From contig NZ_JNFC01000056.1 in assembly GCF_000756385.1 (NCBI RefSeq), forward strand, positions 111,733 to 175,732: a DNA stretch of 64,000 nt, given 5' to 3'. The translations under genes and the position numbers were made by a program. Source of the DNA: Sphingopyxis sp. LC363. GTDB taxonomy: Bacteria; Pseudomonadota; Alphaproteobacteria; Sphingomonadales; Sphingomonadaceae. Numbering within the stretch: the stretch's first letter is position 1; every line of letters starts with the position of its first letter. The notes below the pieces were generated by a model. That model made no database searches and had not been told where the DNA came from. It worked only from the letters and a program-made list of their open reading frames with translations. This document shows positions 19,001 through 27,869 of the stretch, piece by piece.

Positions 19001-19076
19001 TCGTCATGCCGGACTTGATCCGGCATCCATCCCGGCGCCGAAGCCATGGACCCCGGATCGAGTCCGGGATGACGAA
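19001..19076. repeat. R2 dispersed inverted repeat
   Basis: Starts GTCATGCCGGACTTGATCCG and ends GAGTCCGGGATGACGAA. It lies between the divergent kinase and EI24 genes; no promoter sequence is obvious beside it. Confidence 0.75.
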
Positions 19077-19130
19077 GGGAATGGATTGCCAGAGCTTGAC
19101 GCAAGCCCCCCGCGCGCGTCATCTCAAATC

Positions 19131-19814
19131 ATGGCCCGCGCCGCCCACGCTTTCCTGCTCGCGCTCAGAGACCTGCCGCATCCGCGCGTGCTCCGCGTCC
19201 TCGCGCAAAGCCTTGCGCTCACGCTCCTGCTCCTCGCCGCTGCGGGCGCGGCGATCTTCTTCGGCGCACGCTGGGCGCTCGCGCACTGGAAGTGGCTCGA
19301 CGGCGCGCAGCTCGACATGGCGGGCGTGCTGATCATCCTCCTGATCATCGCCGGAAGCTGGCTGCTCTTTCGCGCCGTCGCGATCGTCGTCATCGGCCTT
19401 TTCGCCGACGGCATCGTCGCCGATGTCGAGGGGCGCTATTATCCCGCCGCCGCGGCGCGCGCGGTCGACGTCGGCTGGCGGCAGAATATCCGCCTCGCGC
19501 TCGCCTCGCTCGTCCGCCTGATCGGCGGCAATCTGCTCGCTCTGCCGGTCTATATCCTGCTGCTCGCGACGGGGATCGGCACGCCGGTCTTCGCGCTCTT
19601 CGTCAACGCGCTGCTGCTCGGCCGCGATCTCGAGGCGATGGTGCTCGCGCGCCACCCCGATCGTCCGCGCTTCGACCGGCCGGCGCGCTGGTCGCTCGGG
19701 CTGCTGTCCGCCGCAAGCTTCGTGGTGCCCGTCGCCAATTTGTTGGCGCCGATATTGAGCGCCGCTATGGCCGTCCACATGCTGCATCTCGGCAAGGGGG
19801 ACCCCGAAATATGA
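19131..19814 (+). CDS. EI24 domain-containing membrane protein
   Basis: A 227-aa integral membrane protein of the EI24/CysZ-like family (etoposide-induced 2.4 domain) with about four hydrophobic segments (~28-48, 65-96, 126-155, 187-215). The start MARAAHAFLLALRDLPHPRVL is typical of the family. Bacterial members include sulfate transporter CysZ; a transport role is inferred only. The stop overlaps the next gene, a small lipoprotein, by four bases. Confidence 0.8.
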   Translation: MARAAHAFLLALRDLPHPRVLRVLAQSLALTLLLLAAAGAAIFFGARWALAHWKWLDGAQLDMAGVLIILLIIAGSWLLFRAVAIVVIGLFADGIVADVEGRYYPAAAARAVDVGWRQNIRLALASLVRLIGGNLLALPVYILLLATGIGTPVFALFVNALLLGRDLEAMVLARHPDRPRFDRPARWSLGLLSAASFVVPVANLLAPILSAAMAVHMLHLGKGDPEI

Positions 19815-20185
19815 TCGATAACCGCCGCCTCGGCGCCGTGGCCATGCTCGGCCTGACCCTCGGCGCCTGCGCCGGCCCCGCGATTCCGCGCGCGACCCCG
19901 CCGCGCGCCACCGCGCCGCCGCCGACCGTCGTGCGGCCGGTGCAGAACAATGTGCTGATCGGCAACAGCGCCGACGCGATCGGCCGCATGTTCGGCAAGC
20001 CGCGGCTCGACGTCACCGAAGGCGCCGGCCGCAAGATCCAGTACGCGGGGTCGAACTGCATTCTCGACGTCTATTTCTACGCCCCGCGCGCGGGCGCCGA
20101 TCCGGTCGCGACGCATGTCGACGCGCGCACCCCCGACGGCCGCAACGCCGAGGTCGATAGCTGCGCGCAGGCGCTGCGACGCTGA
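19811..20185 (+). CDS. small lipoprotein of unknown function
   Basis: A 124-aa protein with a lipobox: hydrophobic signal ending LTLGAC, so Cys20 would be lipidated and the protein membrane-anchored. A Pro/Thr-rich spacer follows (~25-42), then a small globular domain with GRMFGKPRLDVTEGAGRK (~60-78) and Cys residues at 83 and 118 that could form a disulfide. Its ATG overlaps the EI24 stop (ATGA). The domain resembles SmpA/OmlA-like outer-membrane lipoproteins in its first half, but I cannot assign it. Confidence 0.75.
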   Translation: MIDNRRLGAVAMLGLTLGACAGPAIPRATPPRATAPPPTVVRPVQNNVLIGNSADAIGRMFGKPRLDVTEGAGRKIQYAGSNCILDVYFYAPRAGADPVATHVDARTPDGRNAEVDSCAQALRR

Positions 20186-20189
20186 AATT

Positions 20190-20217
20190 TCCTCCCTGTG
20201 GCGCAGCGATGGGGAGG
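20190..20217. repeat. R1 repeat, half copy
   Basis: TCCTCCCTGTGGCGCAGCG then ATGGGGAGG: the proximal end of R1 only. It lies between the convergent lipoprotein and queG genes. Confidence 0.65.
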
Positions 20218-20229
20218 AGCGGAAAGACG

Positions 20230-21282
20230 TCACGACGCCAGCTCTTTAAGCGCCCATAAGGCCGCATCGGCGACCATCGGCGATTCATCCGTCGCCAGCC
20301 GCTCGAGCGCCGGTACGAAACCCCGGTCGCCGCTGTTCCCCGCCGCGATCGCGGCGTTGCGCACCATCCGTCCGCGCCCGATCCGCTTGATCGGCGACCC
20401 CGCGAAGACCTGCCGGAACCCCGTATCGTCGAGGTCGAGCAGGTCGCCGATCGACGGCGCCGCCAGCTCGGCGCGCGGCAAAAACGCCCTGTGCCGATGC
20501 GCGGTGTCGGCGAATTTGTTCCACGGACAGGCGGCAAGACAATCGTCGCAACCGTAAATGCGGTTGCCGATCCCGCGCCGCAGCGCGACCGGGATCGGAC
20601 CCTGATGCTCGATCGTGAGGTAGGAGATGCAGCGCCGCGCATCGAGCCGGTACGGCGCGGGAAAGGCATCGGTCGGGCACGCATCCTGACACGCCGCACA
20701 GCTGCCGCACGTATCGCGCCCCGGCACCGACGGCACCAGGTCGAGCGTCGTATAGATCGCGCCGAGGAAGAGCCAGCTGCCATGCTCGCGGCTGACAAGG
20801 TTGGTGTGCTTGCCCTGCCAGCCGAGCCCCGCGGCGGCCGACAGCGGCTTTTCCATCACCGGCGCGGTGTCGACGAACACCTTGACCTCGGCGTCCCTCA
20901 CTTCGCCGACCAGCCAGCGCGCGACGGCTTTCAGAGCCTTTTTGACGACGTCATGATAGTCGCCGCCCTGCGCATAGACCGAAATCCGGCCGCGATCGGG
21001 CTGCGCCGCCAGCGCAAGCGGGTCGAATGCAGGCGCATAGCTCATGCCGAGCGCGATCACAGAGCGGACCTCGGGCCACAGCCCCTTTGGCGATCCGCGC
21101 TGCGCGGCGCGGCTTTCCATCCAGATCATGTCGCCGTGGCGCCCCTCGGCCAGCCACTGGTTCAGCCGCGCCGCCGTCTGCGGCGCCGCGTCGGCACGCG
21201 CGATCCCGAACGCTGCGAACCCATGTTCGCGCGCAACCGCTTCGAGGCGCTGTTCCAGCGATGGCAAGGCTTCGGCAACCAT
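20230..21282 (-). CDS. queG: epoxyqueuosine reductase
   Basis: A 350-aa cobalamin- and iron-sulfur-dependent enzyme that reduces epoxyqueuosine in tRNA to queuosine. Two 4Fe-4S motifs are intact: [12 protein letters not shown] (Cys192, 195, 198, 202) and Cys218 with CDDCLAACP (Cys245, 248, 252). The catalytic Asp is in [10 protein letters not shown] (Asp138), and a C-terminal HEAT-like repeat ([21 protein letters not shown]) is present. The start [11 protein letters not shown] at 21282 is preferred over a longer upstream frame that would overlap the ABC ATPase start. The enzyme is cytosolic. Confidence 0.94.
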   Translation of the reverse strand: MVAEALPSLEQRLEAVAREHGFAAFGIARADAAPQTAARLNQWLAEGRHGDMIWMESRAAQRGSPKGLWPEVRSVIALGMSYAPAFDPLALAAQPDRGRISVYAQGGDYHDVVKKALKAVARWLVGEVRDAEVKVFVDTAPVMEKPLSAAAGLGWQGKHTNLVSREHGSWLFLGAIYTTLDLVPSVPGRDTCGSCAACQDACPTDAFPAPYRLDARRCISYLTIEHQGPIPVALRRGIGNRIYGCDDCLAACPWNKFADTAHRHRAFLPRAELAAPSIGDLLDLDDTGFRQVFAGSPIKRIGRGRMVRNAAIAAGNSGDRGFVPALERLATDESPMVADAALWALKELAS

Positions 21283-21325
21283 TGGCGCTCTATACGCGAG
21301 CCGCCTCGCCGTGCCATAGCCTGGT

Positions 21326-22306
21326 ATGGGAATGATTGGGGACCGGCATTTGAACGATTTCAGCGTCGAGGCGAACGGCCTCACCAAATATTTCGGCGAT
21401 TACAAGGCGGTCGACCATGTCAGCCTCAGCGTGCCGGCGGGCAGCATCTATGGCGTGCTCGGTCCCAACGGCGCGGGCAAGACGACGAGCCTCAGGATGA
21501 CGCTCGGTATCATCGACCCCGACGAGGGGACGAGCCGGCTGCTCGGCGGCCACAAGCCGCAGAGCGTGCGCGGCCGCATCGGGTACCTGCCCGAAGAACG
21601 CGGGCTCTACCCGGGCATGAAAGCGCGCGAGGCGATCGCCTTCATGGGCGCACTGCGCGGGCTCGACTGGTCCGAAGGGCGCCGCCGCGCCGCGACCTTC
21701 ATGACCGAACTCGGGCTCGAACGCGTCATCGATGCCAAGATCCGCAAGATGTCGAAAGGCATGGCGCAGATGGTCCAGCTCATCGGCTCGATCGTCCACG
21801 CCCCCGACCTCATCGTGCTCGACGAGCCTTTCTCGGGGCTCGACCCGGTCAATCAGGAGCGGCTCGAAACGCTCGTCCGGCGCGAGCAGGCGCGCGGCGC
21901 GACGATCCTCTTCTCGACGCATGTGATGGCGCACGCCGAGCGCCTCTGCGACCGGATCGCGATCATCGCGCGCTCGGCGCGGCGCTTCGAAGGCACGGTC
22001 GACGAGGCGCGCGCGCTGCTGCCGATGCAGGTGCGCTACACGCCGCGCGATGCCGGCGATCCCGCCGCGGTCGCCGCGACCCTGCCCGCCGGCGCCGAGC
22101 GGCGCGGCGACGCGTGGCATTTCGCGATCGAGGACGGCGGCGTCGAACCCTTGCTCGCACAAATCACCGCGAGCGGTCATGGCGTCACCGGCCTGTCGAT
22201 CAGCCGCCCGGCGCTCCACGACGCCTTCGTCCATATCGTGCGTCAGGTCGACGCGGGTTTCGACGCCGACGCCGCCGAAGATGCTATCGAGGAGGCGAGC
22301 GCATGA
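21326..22306 (+). CDS. ABC transporter ATP-binding protein (NatA-like)
   Basis: A 326-aa cytosolic ATPase of an ABC-2 type exporter. Walker A is GPNGAGKT (~46-53), the signature is KMSKGMAQ and Walker B is [13 protein letters not shown], followed by [14 protein letters not shown]. The C-terminal ~100 residues match the DUF4162-like accessory region of NatA-type ATPases. An in-frame TTG slightly downstream (LNDFSVE) is an alternative start. The signature deviates from LSGGQ (SKGM), which is usual for this subfamily. The gene ends inside the permease ATG. Confidence 0.88.
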   Translation: MGMIGDRHLNDFSVEANGLTKYFGDYKAVDHVSLSVPAGSIYGVLGPNGAGKTTSLRMTLGIIDPDEGTSRLLGGHKPQSVRGRIGYLPEERGLYPGMKAREAIAFMGALRGLDWSEGRRRAATFMTELGLERVIDAKIRKMSKGMAQMVQLIGSIVHAPDLIVLDEPFSGLDPVNQERLETLVRREQARGATILFSTHVMAHAERLCDRIAIIARSARRFEGTVDEARALLPMQVRYTPRDAGDPAAVAATLPAGAERRGDAWHFAIEDGGVEPLLAQITASGHGVTGLSISRPALHDAFVHIVRQVDAGFDADAAEDAIEEASA

Positions 22307-23547
22307 CCCCCTTCATCCGCAATATGTTCGTTGTTGCGCGGCGCGACTTTCTCGCGATCGTCGCGACGCCGACCTTCCTCCTCTTCCTGCTCGCGCCGCT
22401 GTTCATGGTCGGCATGGTGCTTGCGGGCGGCATGGGCGCGTCGCAGCTCGCCGACAGCGCGCGCGGCAAGGGCCGCATCGTCGCGGTCGCCGATCCCGCC
22501 CAGATCGAGGCGCTGCGCGCCGCCGACACGCGGCTCCGCGCCGCGATGCCGCGCGAGCCCGCGCTGCTCGAACTGCGCGTCGCGAGTCCCGCCGCCGACC
22601 CGCTCGCGATCGCGCGCGAAAAGGGCCGCGACACCTATGCGGTGATGAGCGGTCCGCTCGACGCGCCGCGCATCGTCGAGCGCGAGGAGGGCAGCGGCTC
22701 GGGACGCTATCTCGCGCTGCTCGCGGGCGAAGTGCGCCGCGCCGAGGCCGCCGGCGACCTGCCGCCGGTGACGCCGCGTTTCGAAAGCCTCGCGAGCGGC
22801 GGGACGAGCATCGCGGTGCAGCAATCGCTCGGTTTCGGCGCGGTGTTCGTCATCTTCCTTTTGACCCTGCTCCTCGCGGGCCAGACGGTGAGCTCGCTCG
22901 CCGAGGAAAAGGGCAACAAGGTCATCGAGATCCTCGCCGCCGCGGTGCCGCTCGAAAGCGTTTTTCTCGGCAAGCTGCTCGGCTTCCTCGGCGTCGCCGT
23001 GCTGTTCATCGCCTTCTGGATGGCCCTTGCGTTCGGCGGCGGACTGATCGCCGCGACGCAGATGGATCCCGCGGCGATCGCTGCGGCGGGCAAGGCGGGC
23101 AAGGCGGCGACCGCGCTCGCCGCGACGCCCGCGACCGGCTGGCCCTTCTTCCTCGGCATCGGCTTCATCTATTTCGTGATGGCCTTCCTGCTGCTCGGCG
23201 CCGTCTTCCTCGGCGTCGGCGCGCAGGCGGCGACGGTGCGCGAGATCCAGATGCTCAGCCTGCCGATCACCATCTTCCAGGTCGGCATGTTCAGCCTGTG
23301 CGCCGCCGCTGCGAGCGCGCCCGACAGCGGCCTCGCCCGTTTCGCTCAGATATTTCCCTTCTCCTCGCCGCTCGCGATGGCCGCACGCGCCGCGACCGAC
23401 GATTCGAAGGCGATCCACCTGCTCGCGCTCGGCTGGCAGGCGCTGTGGGTCGCGCTCGTCGTCTGGATTTCGGTGCGCCTTTTTCGTTCGGGCGTTCTAG
23501 GGAGCGGCAAGAGCTGGCGATTCTGGCGGCGAGACCGGCCAGCGTGA
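22303..23547 (+). CDS. ABC-2 type permease (NatB-like)
   Basis: A 414-aa inner-membrane protein: one N-terminal membrane helix (~22-45), a periplasmic domain of about 120 residues, then five to six helices with EEKGNKVIEILAAAVP (~203-218), the ABC-2 signature. The ATG overlaps the ATPase stop, so the two form one transporter. Members export sodium, peptides or other compounds; the substrate cannot be told. It is followed by a CYP153 gene 102 bases on, which has its own TTGACA-like element at 23576. Confidence 0.87.
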   Translation: MTPFIRNMFVVARRDFLAIVATPTFLLFLLAPLFMVGMVLAGGMGASQLADSARGKGRIVAVADPAQIEALRAADTRLRAAMPREPALLELRVASPAADPLAIAREKGRDTYAVMSGPLDAPRIVEREEGSGSGRYLALLAGEVRRAEAAGDLPPVTPRFESLASGGTSIAVQQSLGFGAVFVIFLLTLLLAGQTVSSLAEEKGNKVIEILAAAVPLESVFLGKLLGFLGVAVLFIAFWMALAFGGGLIAATQMDPAAIAAAGKAGKAATALAATPATGWPFFLGIGFIYFVMAFLLLGAVFLGVGAQAATVREIQMLSLPITIFQVGMFSLCAAAASAPDSGLARFAQIFPFSSPLAMAARAATDDSKAIHLLALGWQALWVALVVWISVRLFRSGVLGSGKSWRFWRRDRPA

Positions 23548-23649
23548 TCGCCGCGGCGCCATTGTTCCGCTTCCATTGACAAAGCTGTAAATAGTGGCAT
23601 TCTGCAACTTAATCGGCCGCGTCCGACGGCCGCTTGAGAGGAACAGCCC

Positions 23650-24906
23650 ATGGCCACCCAGATGCGTATCGCCCCCGAAGTTGCCAACCCGCTGGATGTC
23701 AGCCGCGCCGAGCTGTGGAGCGAGGATCGCTGGCAGGAACCGATGCGCCAGTTGCGCGCCGAGGCGCCGATCTATCGCTGCGAAGATTCGAAATTCGGTT
23801 CCTATTGGTCGGTGACGACCTACAAACCGATTCAGCATATCGAAGCACTCCCGAAAATCTTCTCCTCTTCATGGGAATATGGCGGGATCACCGTCGCCGG
23901 CGACGGCATCGAACATCTTCAGGAGGGCGAAATCCCGATGCCGATGTTCATCGCGATGGACCCTCCGCAGCACACCGCACAGCGCCGCACCGTCGCCCCC
24001 GCCTTTGGCCCCTCTGAAATAGAACGTATGCGCGCCGACACCCAGGCGCGCACCGCCGCGCTGATCGACACGCTCCCGGTGGGCGAGACCTTCGATTGGG
24101 TTGAACGCCTGTCGATCGAACTCACCACCGACATGCTCGCGATTCTGTTCGATTTCCCGTGGGAAGAGCGCCACCGGCTCACCGGCTGGTCCGACGCGCT
24201 TGGCGACATCGAAAGCTTCGATACACTCGAAAAGCGCCAGGCGCGCCTCGCCCAGGCCTTCGAAATGGGCGCCGCCTTCAAGCAATTGTGGGACCAAAAG
24301 GCCCAGAACCCGGGCGAGCATGACCTGATTTCGATCATGCTCCAGTCCGACGCGATGAAACATATGAGCGAGAATGAGTTCATGGGGAACCTCATCCTGC
24401 TCATCGTCGGAGGCAATGACACGACGCGCAATTCGATGTCGGCCTACGCCTATGGCCTCCACAAATTTCCTGAAGAACGCGCGAAGCTCGAAACCAATCA
24501 CGACCCGGACCTCGCCATCAATGCGATGCACGAGATTCTGCGCTGGCAGACCCCGCTCGCGCATATGCGCCGTACCGCGACCGAGGACACCGAGTTGTTC
24601 GGCCACCAGATCAAGGCGCGCGACAAGATCGCACTGTGGTATGCGTCGGCGAACCGGGACGAGAGCGTATTTCCCGACGGCGACCGCATCATCGTCGATC
24701 GTGCGAACGCACGGCGCCACCTCGCCTTTGGCTACGGCATCCACCGCTGTGTCGGGGCGCGTGTGGCCGAACTGCAGCTCACCACGCTGATCTCCGAAAT
24801 GCAGCGCCGCCGTCTGCGCGTCAACGTCCTCGCCGAGCCCGAGCGGGTGCATGCAAGCTTCGTCCACGGCTACCGACACATGCCGGTCCAACTCGAAAAA
24901 TATTGA
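23650..24906 (+). CDS. cytochrome P450 of the CYP153 family (alkane terminal hydroxylase)
   Basis: A 418-aa soluble class I P450. The I-helix GGNDTTRNS lies at ~254-262, the ExxR motif as EILR, and heme Cys367 in FGYGIHRCVGARVAELQL. The SYWSVTTY and SSSWEYGGIT segments, the MPMFIAMDPPQH block (~98-108), LTTDMLAILFDFPWEE and WQTPLAHMRRTA match the CYP153 group, which hydroxylates alkanes, alkenes or fatty alcohols at the terminal carbon. CYP153s need ferredoxin and ferredoxin reductase; neither gene lies nearby. TTGACA at 23576 with a weak downstream -10 could be its promoter. Family assignment is firm; the substrate is inferred. Confidence 0.92.
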   Translation: MATQMRIAPEVANPLDVSRAELWSEDRWQEPMRQLRAEAPIYRCEDSKFGSYWSVTTYKPIQHIEALPKIFSSSWEYGGITVAGDGIEHLQEGEIPMPMFIAMDPPQHTAQRRTVAPAFGPSEIERMRADTQARTAALIDTLPVGETFDWVERLSIELTTDMLAILFDFPWEERHRLTGWSDALGDIESFDTLEKRQARLAQAFEMGAAFKQLWDQKAQNPGEHDLISIMLQSDAMKHMSENEFMGNLILLIVGGNDTTRNSMSAYAYGLHKFPEERAKLETNHDPDLAINAMHEILRWQTPLAHMRRTATEDTELFGHQIKARDKIALWYASANRDESVFPDGDRIIVDRANARRHLAFGYGIHRCVGARVAELQLTTLISEMQRRRLRVNVLAEPERVHASFVHGYRHMPVQLEKY

Positions 24907-24934
24907 CGCGCCCCAGTAACCCCGTGGCCGCGGC

Positions 24935-25435
24935 ATGCGTATCAAAGCCATGATCGAACGTCGTTACCTTCTCGGCGGACTCGCGCTCGGCGGCGCCATC
25001 ATCGGCGCACCGATGCTCTTCGCCAAATCGGCGCGGCCGAAAGCGCAGGCCGGTTGGCAGCTCAGCGACGCCGAGTGGAAAAAGCGCCTGTCGCCGCTTC
25101 AGTATCGCGTGCTGCGCGAAGCGGCGACCGAGCGCGCCTTCACCAGCCCGCTCGACAAGGAAAAGCGCGCCGGCACCTTCGTCTGCGCCGGCTGCGCGCT
25201 GCCGCTCTATTCGAGCAGGACCAAGTTCGACAGCGGCACGGGCTGGCCGAGCTTCTGGGCGCCGCTCAAAGGCGCGATCGGTACGTCGACCGACCGCGAC
25301 CTCGGCTATGCGCGCACCGAGGTGCATTGCCGGCGCTGCGGCGGCCATCTCGGCCATGTCTTCAACGACGGGCCGAAACCGACGGGCAAGCGCTATTGCA
25401 TGAACGGCGCCGCGCTCCGCTTTCGCGCCTCTTAG
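24935..25435 (+). CDS. msrB: peptide-methionine (R)-S-oxide reductase with Tat-like leader
   Basis: A 166-aa MsrB that reduces methionine-R-sulfoxide. Zinc-binding CAGC (Cys84, 87) and CRRC (Cys132, 135) are present, with catalytic Cys155 in RYCMNGAAL. The N-terminus ERRYLLGGLALGGAIIGAP carries twin Arg followed by a hydrophobic stretch, so the protein may be exported by Tat into the periplasm. An internal ATG at 24950 (MIERRYLL) would make the leader shorter and more typical. It is 28 bases after the P450 gene on the same strand, with unclear functional link. Confidence 0.88.
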   Translation: MRIKAMIERRYLLGGLALGGAIIGAPMLFAKSARPKAQAGWQLSDAEWKKRLSPLQYRVLREAATERAFTSPLDKEKRAGTFVCAGCALPLYSSRTKFDSGTGWPSFWAPLKGAIGTSTDRDLGYARTEVHCRRCGGHLGHVFNDGPKPTGKRYCMNGAALRFRAS

Positions 25436-25455
25436 AAGCCGCGTGCATTAATCTG

Positions 25456-25546
25456 ATCCGCATCCCCGAGCGAAGACGAGGGGCTCGTGCGAGCGGAGCG
25501 AGAACCGCGTAATCCCGCTGTCTCGACTTCGCTCGGGGATGCGGAT
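25456..25546. repeat. 20-bp perfect inverted repeat between msrB and the glycan operon
   Basis: Arm ATCCGCATCCCCGAGCGAAG at 25456-25475 pairs with its complement at 25527-25546 across 51 bases. It lies between the convergent genes and may terminate both. A related AAGTCGAG-type repeat appears in the rsmG-mnmG repeat island. Confidence 0.75.
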
Positions 25547-25574
25547 GATTTAAAGCTTCGCAATTGGCTCTAAG

Positions 25575-27416
25575 TCACTCCGGCTTCACCCGCCATACCG
25601 CCAGCCCCGCAGGCGAGCTGATCGGCACCCCCTCGAGCCACGCCGGCGGCGTCCCCGCATAAAGCGCAGCAGCGAGCGAATCCTTGCGCGCGCGGCGATA
25701 TTTGGTGAAATCATTGGCGGTGCGGCAAAAGACCACCAGCGTCGCCTGCTGCCCGCGTACCAGCGCCTCGGCCTTCGCCGGATCGCCCGCAAAGGCGCGG
25801 ATCGTGTCGGCCATCGCGTGGCTGTTGCGGTGATGCGGCGTCGCAACGAGGTTGTGCCGCGTCCAGAAAACCAGCGGCGCGCCGAGGTCGATCGGCGTCA
25901 GCAACACCGTCGCCCGCAGATGATTGAGATCGGCGATCGCCGTGGGGTCGAGGCAGTTCGCTTTATAGGGATTGGCTTCGGCCTTCTCCGCCGCCCCGCG
26001 CTTCTCTTCCTCTTTGAGCGCGGGAACGAGCGGCGTCAGCACCGCCGCGACCGCCATGCTGCCAAGCAGCGGCAGCGTCAGCGCCGCCATCGCCGATGCG
26101 AGAATGCGCGGCACGGTCGACGCAATCGTCCGCGCCCGCGCCCAGGCGCGCAGCCCGAGCCAGGCGCAGCCCGGCAAGGCGAAGAGATGCGCGGTCGATA
26201 CGGTACGGAATACGAACAAGGACAGCGCCGCCGCGCCCGCGAGTGCAACGATGACCGTCGCCCAGTTCCGCCGGTCCGCCGGTCCGGCACTATCGCGCCA
26301 GGCGAGAATCGCCCCCGCGAGGCCGACGAGCGACGGCACGAGCACATGGATCATGTCGTGCGGTTTCGCGACCCACAAAGGCTGGCCTTCGAGGACGCCG
26401 CGATACCAATATTGCACGACGATCGGGTCGAGCGCCGCGAAGGGACCGTTCGCGCATTGGGGCTCGGTCCAGACCAGCGCCCCCGCAGCCGCCACGCCGG
26501 CCAGCCCGAGCAGCGCGAAGCGGACCCAGACCGCAGCCGGATTGGCCCGTGCGGCGGCGAAACTCACCGCCGCCGCCGCGACGAACGCCGCCATATAGGG
26601 CGCTGACAAGGCATCGCACCAGCTTCCGACCAGCCCCACCGGACCGCGCGTCACGAACTGGAGCAGGATCGCCCCACCCGCGAGCGCGCCCATATAGCCG
26701 CAGAGACGCGCGCGATCGCCGTTCTTTCCGTTCAGCGCCCAGCGCAAGGCGGCAAGCCCAGCGAACAGCGCGACGACCGGCAGGCCTTCGATCGACACCG
26801 CGAGCAGCGCCGCCGCGAACAATCCGCCGAGCAGCCCCGCCTGCCAGGCTGCGGGGCGCAGCGCCTGCGCCATCACCAGCATCGCGAGGAAAATCTGCCA
26901 GCCATGATGGTCGACGCGCAGCGGCCGGAACTGCACGAGGATATAACCCGACATGATCAGGAACAGCGGCACCACATAGGCGATCCGGCGGTCGGAGAGG
27001 TTGCGGTAGCCGAGCGCGCACGCAACACTCAGCGCCGCGCCGAGCAGCGGCGGCCACAGCGCCATCACGATCCGCTCGGCCATCGCCTGCCCAAACAGCG
27101 GCTTCAGCAGCAATATGCCCGCTGCGAGCGGCGCGTCGACGATCCGCGACCAGTGCATCAGCACCCCGCCGCCCGCCGGATTGACGCGATATTGCGCGAG
27201 ATCCCACCAGCTCTGCCCCGCAAGCAGGTCGCGCACCTGCGCCATGCGCATCGCATCGTCGGTGTCGGAAAGGTCGAGCGCCCCGATCGCCTGCCATTTG
27301 GCGCCGATCGCGATCAGGCTCATCAAGCCCCACACGATCAGCGCGATGCGCGCGGGCGTGAACCAGGGGCCGAGCTCGATGCCGCCCGAACCGGAAGCGG
27401 GCGGCGCGCCGGTCAC
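25575..27416 (-). CDS. GT-C/STT3-like polytopic membrane protein 1
   Basis: A 613-aa membrane protein with about 11-13 helices. The first external loop carries acidic residues Asp51, Asp53 and Asp54 (SDTDDAMRMAQVRDLLAG), then QSWWDLAQYRVNP and HWSRIVD (~88-94); the second has RVDHHGWQ. This order resembles the DxD and following motifs of STT3-type oligosaccharyltransferases and other GT-C enzymes that use polyprenyl-linked sugars. The C-terminal domain has PHHRNSHAMADTI. A GTG at 27416 overlaps the GtrA stop. It is paralogous to the protein at 29470-31302. An exact activity cannot be assigned. Confidence 0.75.
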   Translation of the reverse strand: MTGAPPASGSGGIELGPWFTPARIALIVWGLMSLIAIGAKWQAIGALDLSDTDDAMRMAQVRDLLAGQSWWDLAQYRVNPAGGGVLMHWSRIVDAPLAAGILLLKPLFGQAMAERIVMALWPPLLGAALSVACALGYRNLSDRRIAYVVPLFLIMSGYILVQFRPLRVDHHGWQIFLAMLVMAQALRPAAWQAGLLGGLFAAALLAVSIEGLPVVALFAGLAALRWALNGKNGDRARLCGYMGALAGGAILLQFVTRGPVGLVGSWCDALSAPYMAAFVAAAAVSFAAARANPAAVWVRFALLGLAGVAAAGALVWTEPQCANGPFAALDPIVVQYWYRGVLEGQPLWVAKPHDMIHVLVPSLVGLAGAILAWRDSAGPADRRNWATVIVALAGAAALSLFVFRTVSTAHLFALPGCAWLGLRAWARARTIASTVPRILASAMAALTLPLLGSMAVAAVLTPLVPALKEEEKRGAAEKAEANPYKANCLDPTAIADLNHLRATVLLTPIDLGAPLVFWTRHNLVATPHHRNSHAMADTIRAFAGDPAKAEALVRGQQATLVVFCRTANDFTKYRRARKDSLAAALYAGTPPAWLEGVPISSPAGLAVWRVKPE

Positions 27417-27844
27417 GCAGCGGCGGCCCGGAACACGATATGGCGGCGCAGCAGATAGGTCGTCTGGAAACTCACGGCGATCGCCGCGAGCTTGGCGAGC
27501 CGCGGGTCGAGCCCCAGCGCGCTGCCGCCGCCGACGATCGCGGTGGTGACCGCGAGGCCGATCAGCGCCGAGCCGACGAAAAGCAATTTCTGGCGATGGC
27601 GTTCACCCGTGCCGCGCGCCGCGGCGCCGTCGGCGAAGACGAGCCGGCTCGAAATGACCCAGTGGACGAGAATCCCCGCGCAATAGCCCGTCCCCGACGC
27701 CTTCACCGGCGCCAGCCCGGCGTCGAGCAACAGCAGGAACAGCCCCGCATCGCTGCCGAGCGCGAGCCCGCTCGCGAGCAGATAATTGAGCCAGCGAATC
27801 TCGCCGCGCCGCACCGACGCGATCAATTTGGTCACAGGAAGCAT
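27413..27844 (-). CDS. GtrA-family membrane protein
   Basis: A 143-aa protein with four hydrophobic helices (GLALGSDAGLFLLLLDAGL, GTGYCAGILVHWVISSRLVF, FVGSALIGLAVTTAIVGG, and the C-terminal one). GtrA-family members are thought to help flip bactoprenol-linked glucose or other sugars. The motif RLVFADGAAARGTG matches the conserved loop. The start MLPVTKLIASVRRGE at 27844 is 26 bases from the flavoprotein stop, and its own stop overlaps the GT-C gene, so the four genes are translationally linked. Confidence 0.85.
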   Translation of the reverse strand: MLPVTKLIASVRRGEIRWLNYLLASGLALGSDAGLFLLLLDAGLAPVKASGTGYCAGILVHWVISSRLVFADGAAARGTGERHRQKLLFVGSALIGLAVTTAIVGGGSALGLDPRLAKLAAIAVSFQTTYLLRRHIVFRAAAA

Positions 27845-27869
27845 GGCGCCGATCCCCCCGGCAAACAGC

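Noticed and set aside
23576..23604. A strong sigma-70 promoter for the CYP153 gene
   Set aside because: TTGACA is perfect, but the hexamer at the right distance (CATTCT or ATTCTG) is a poor -10, so I mention it only as a possibility.
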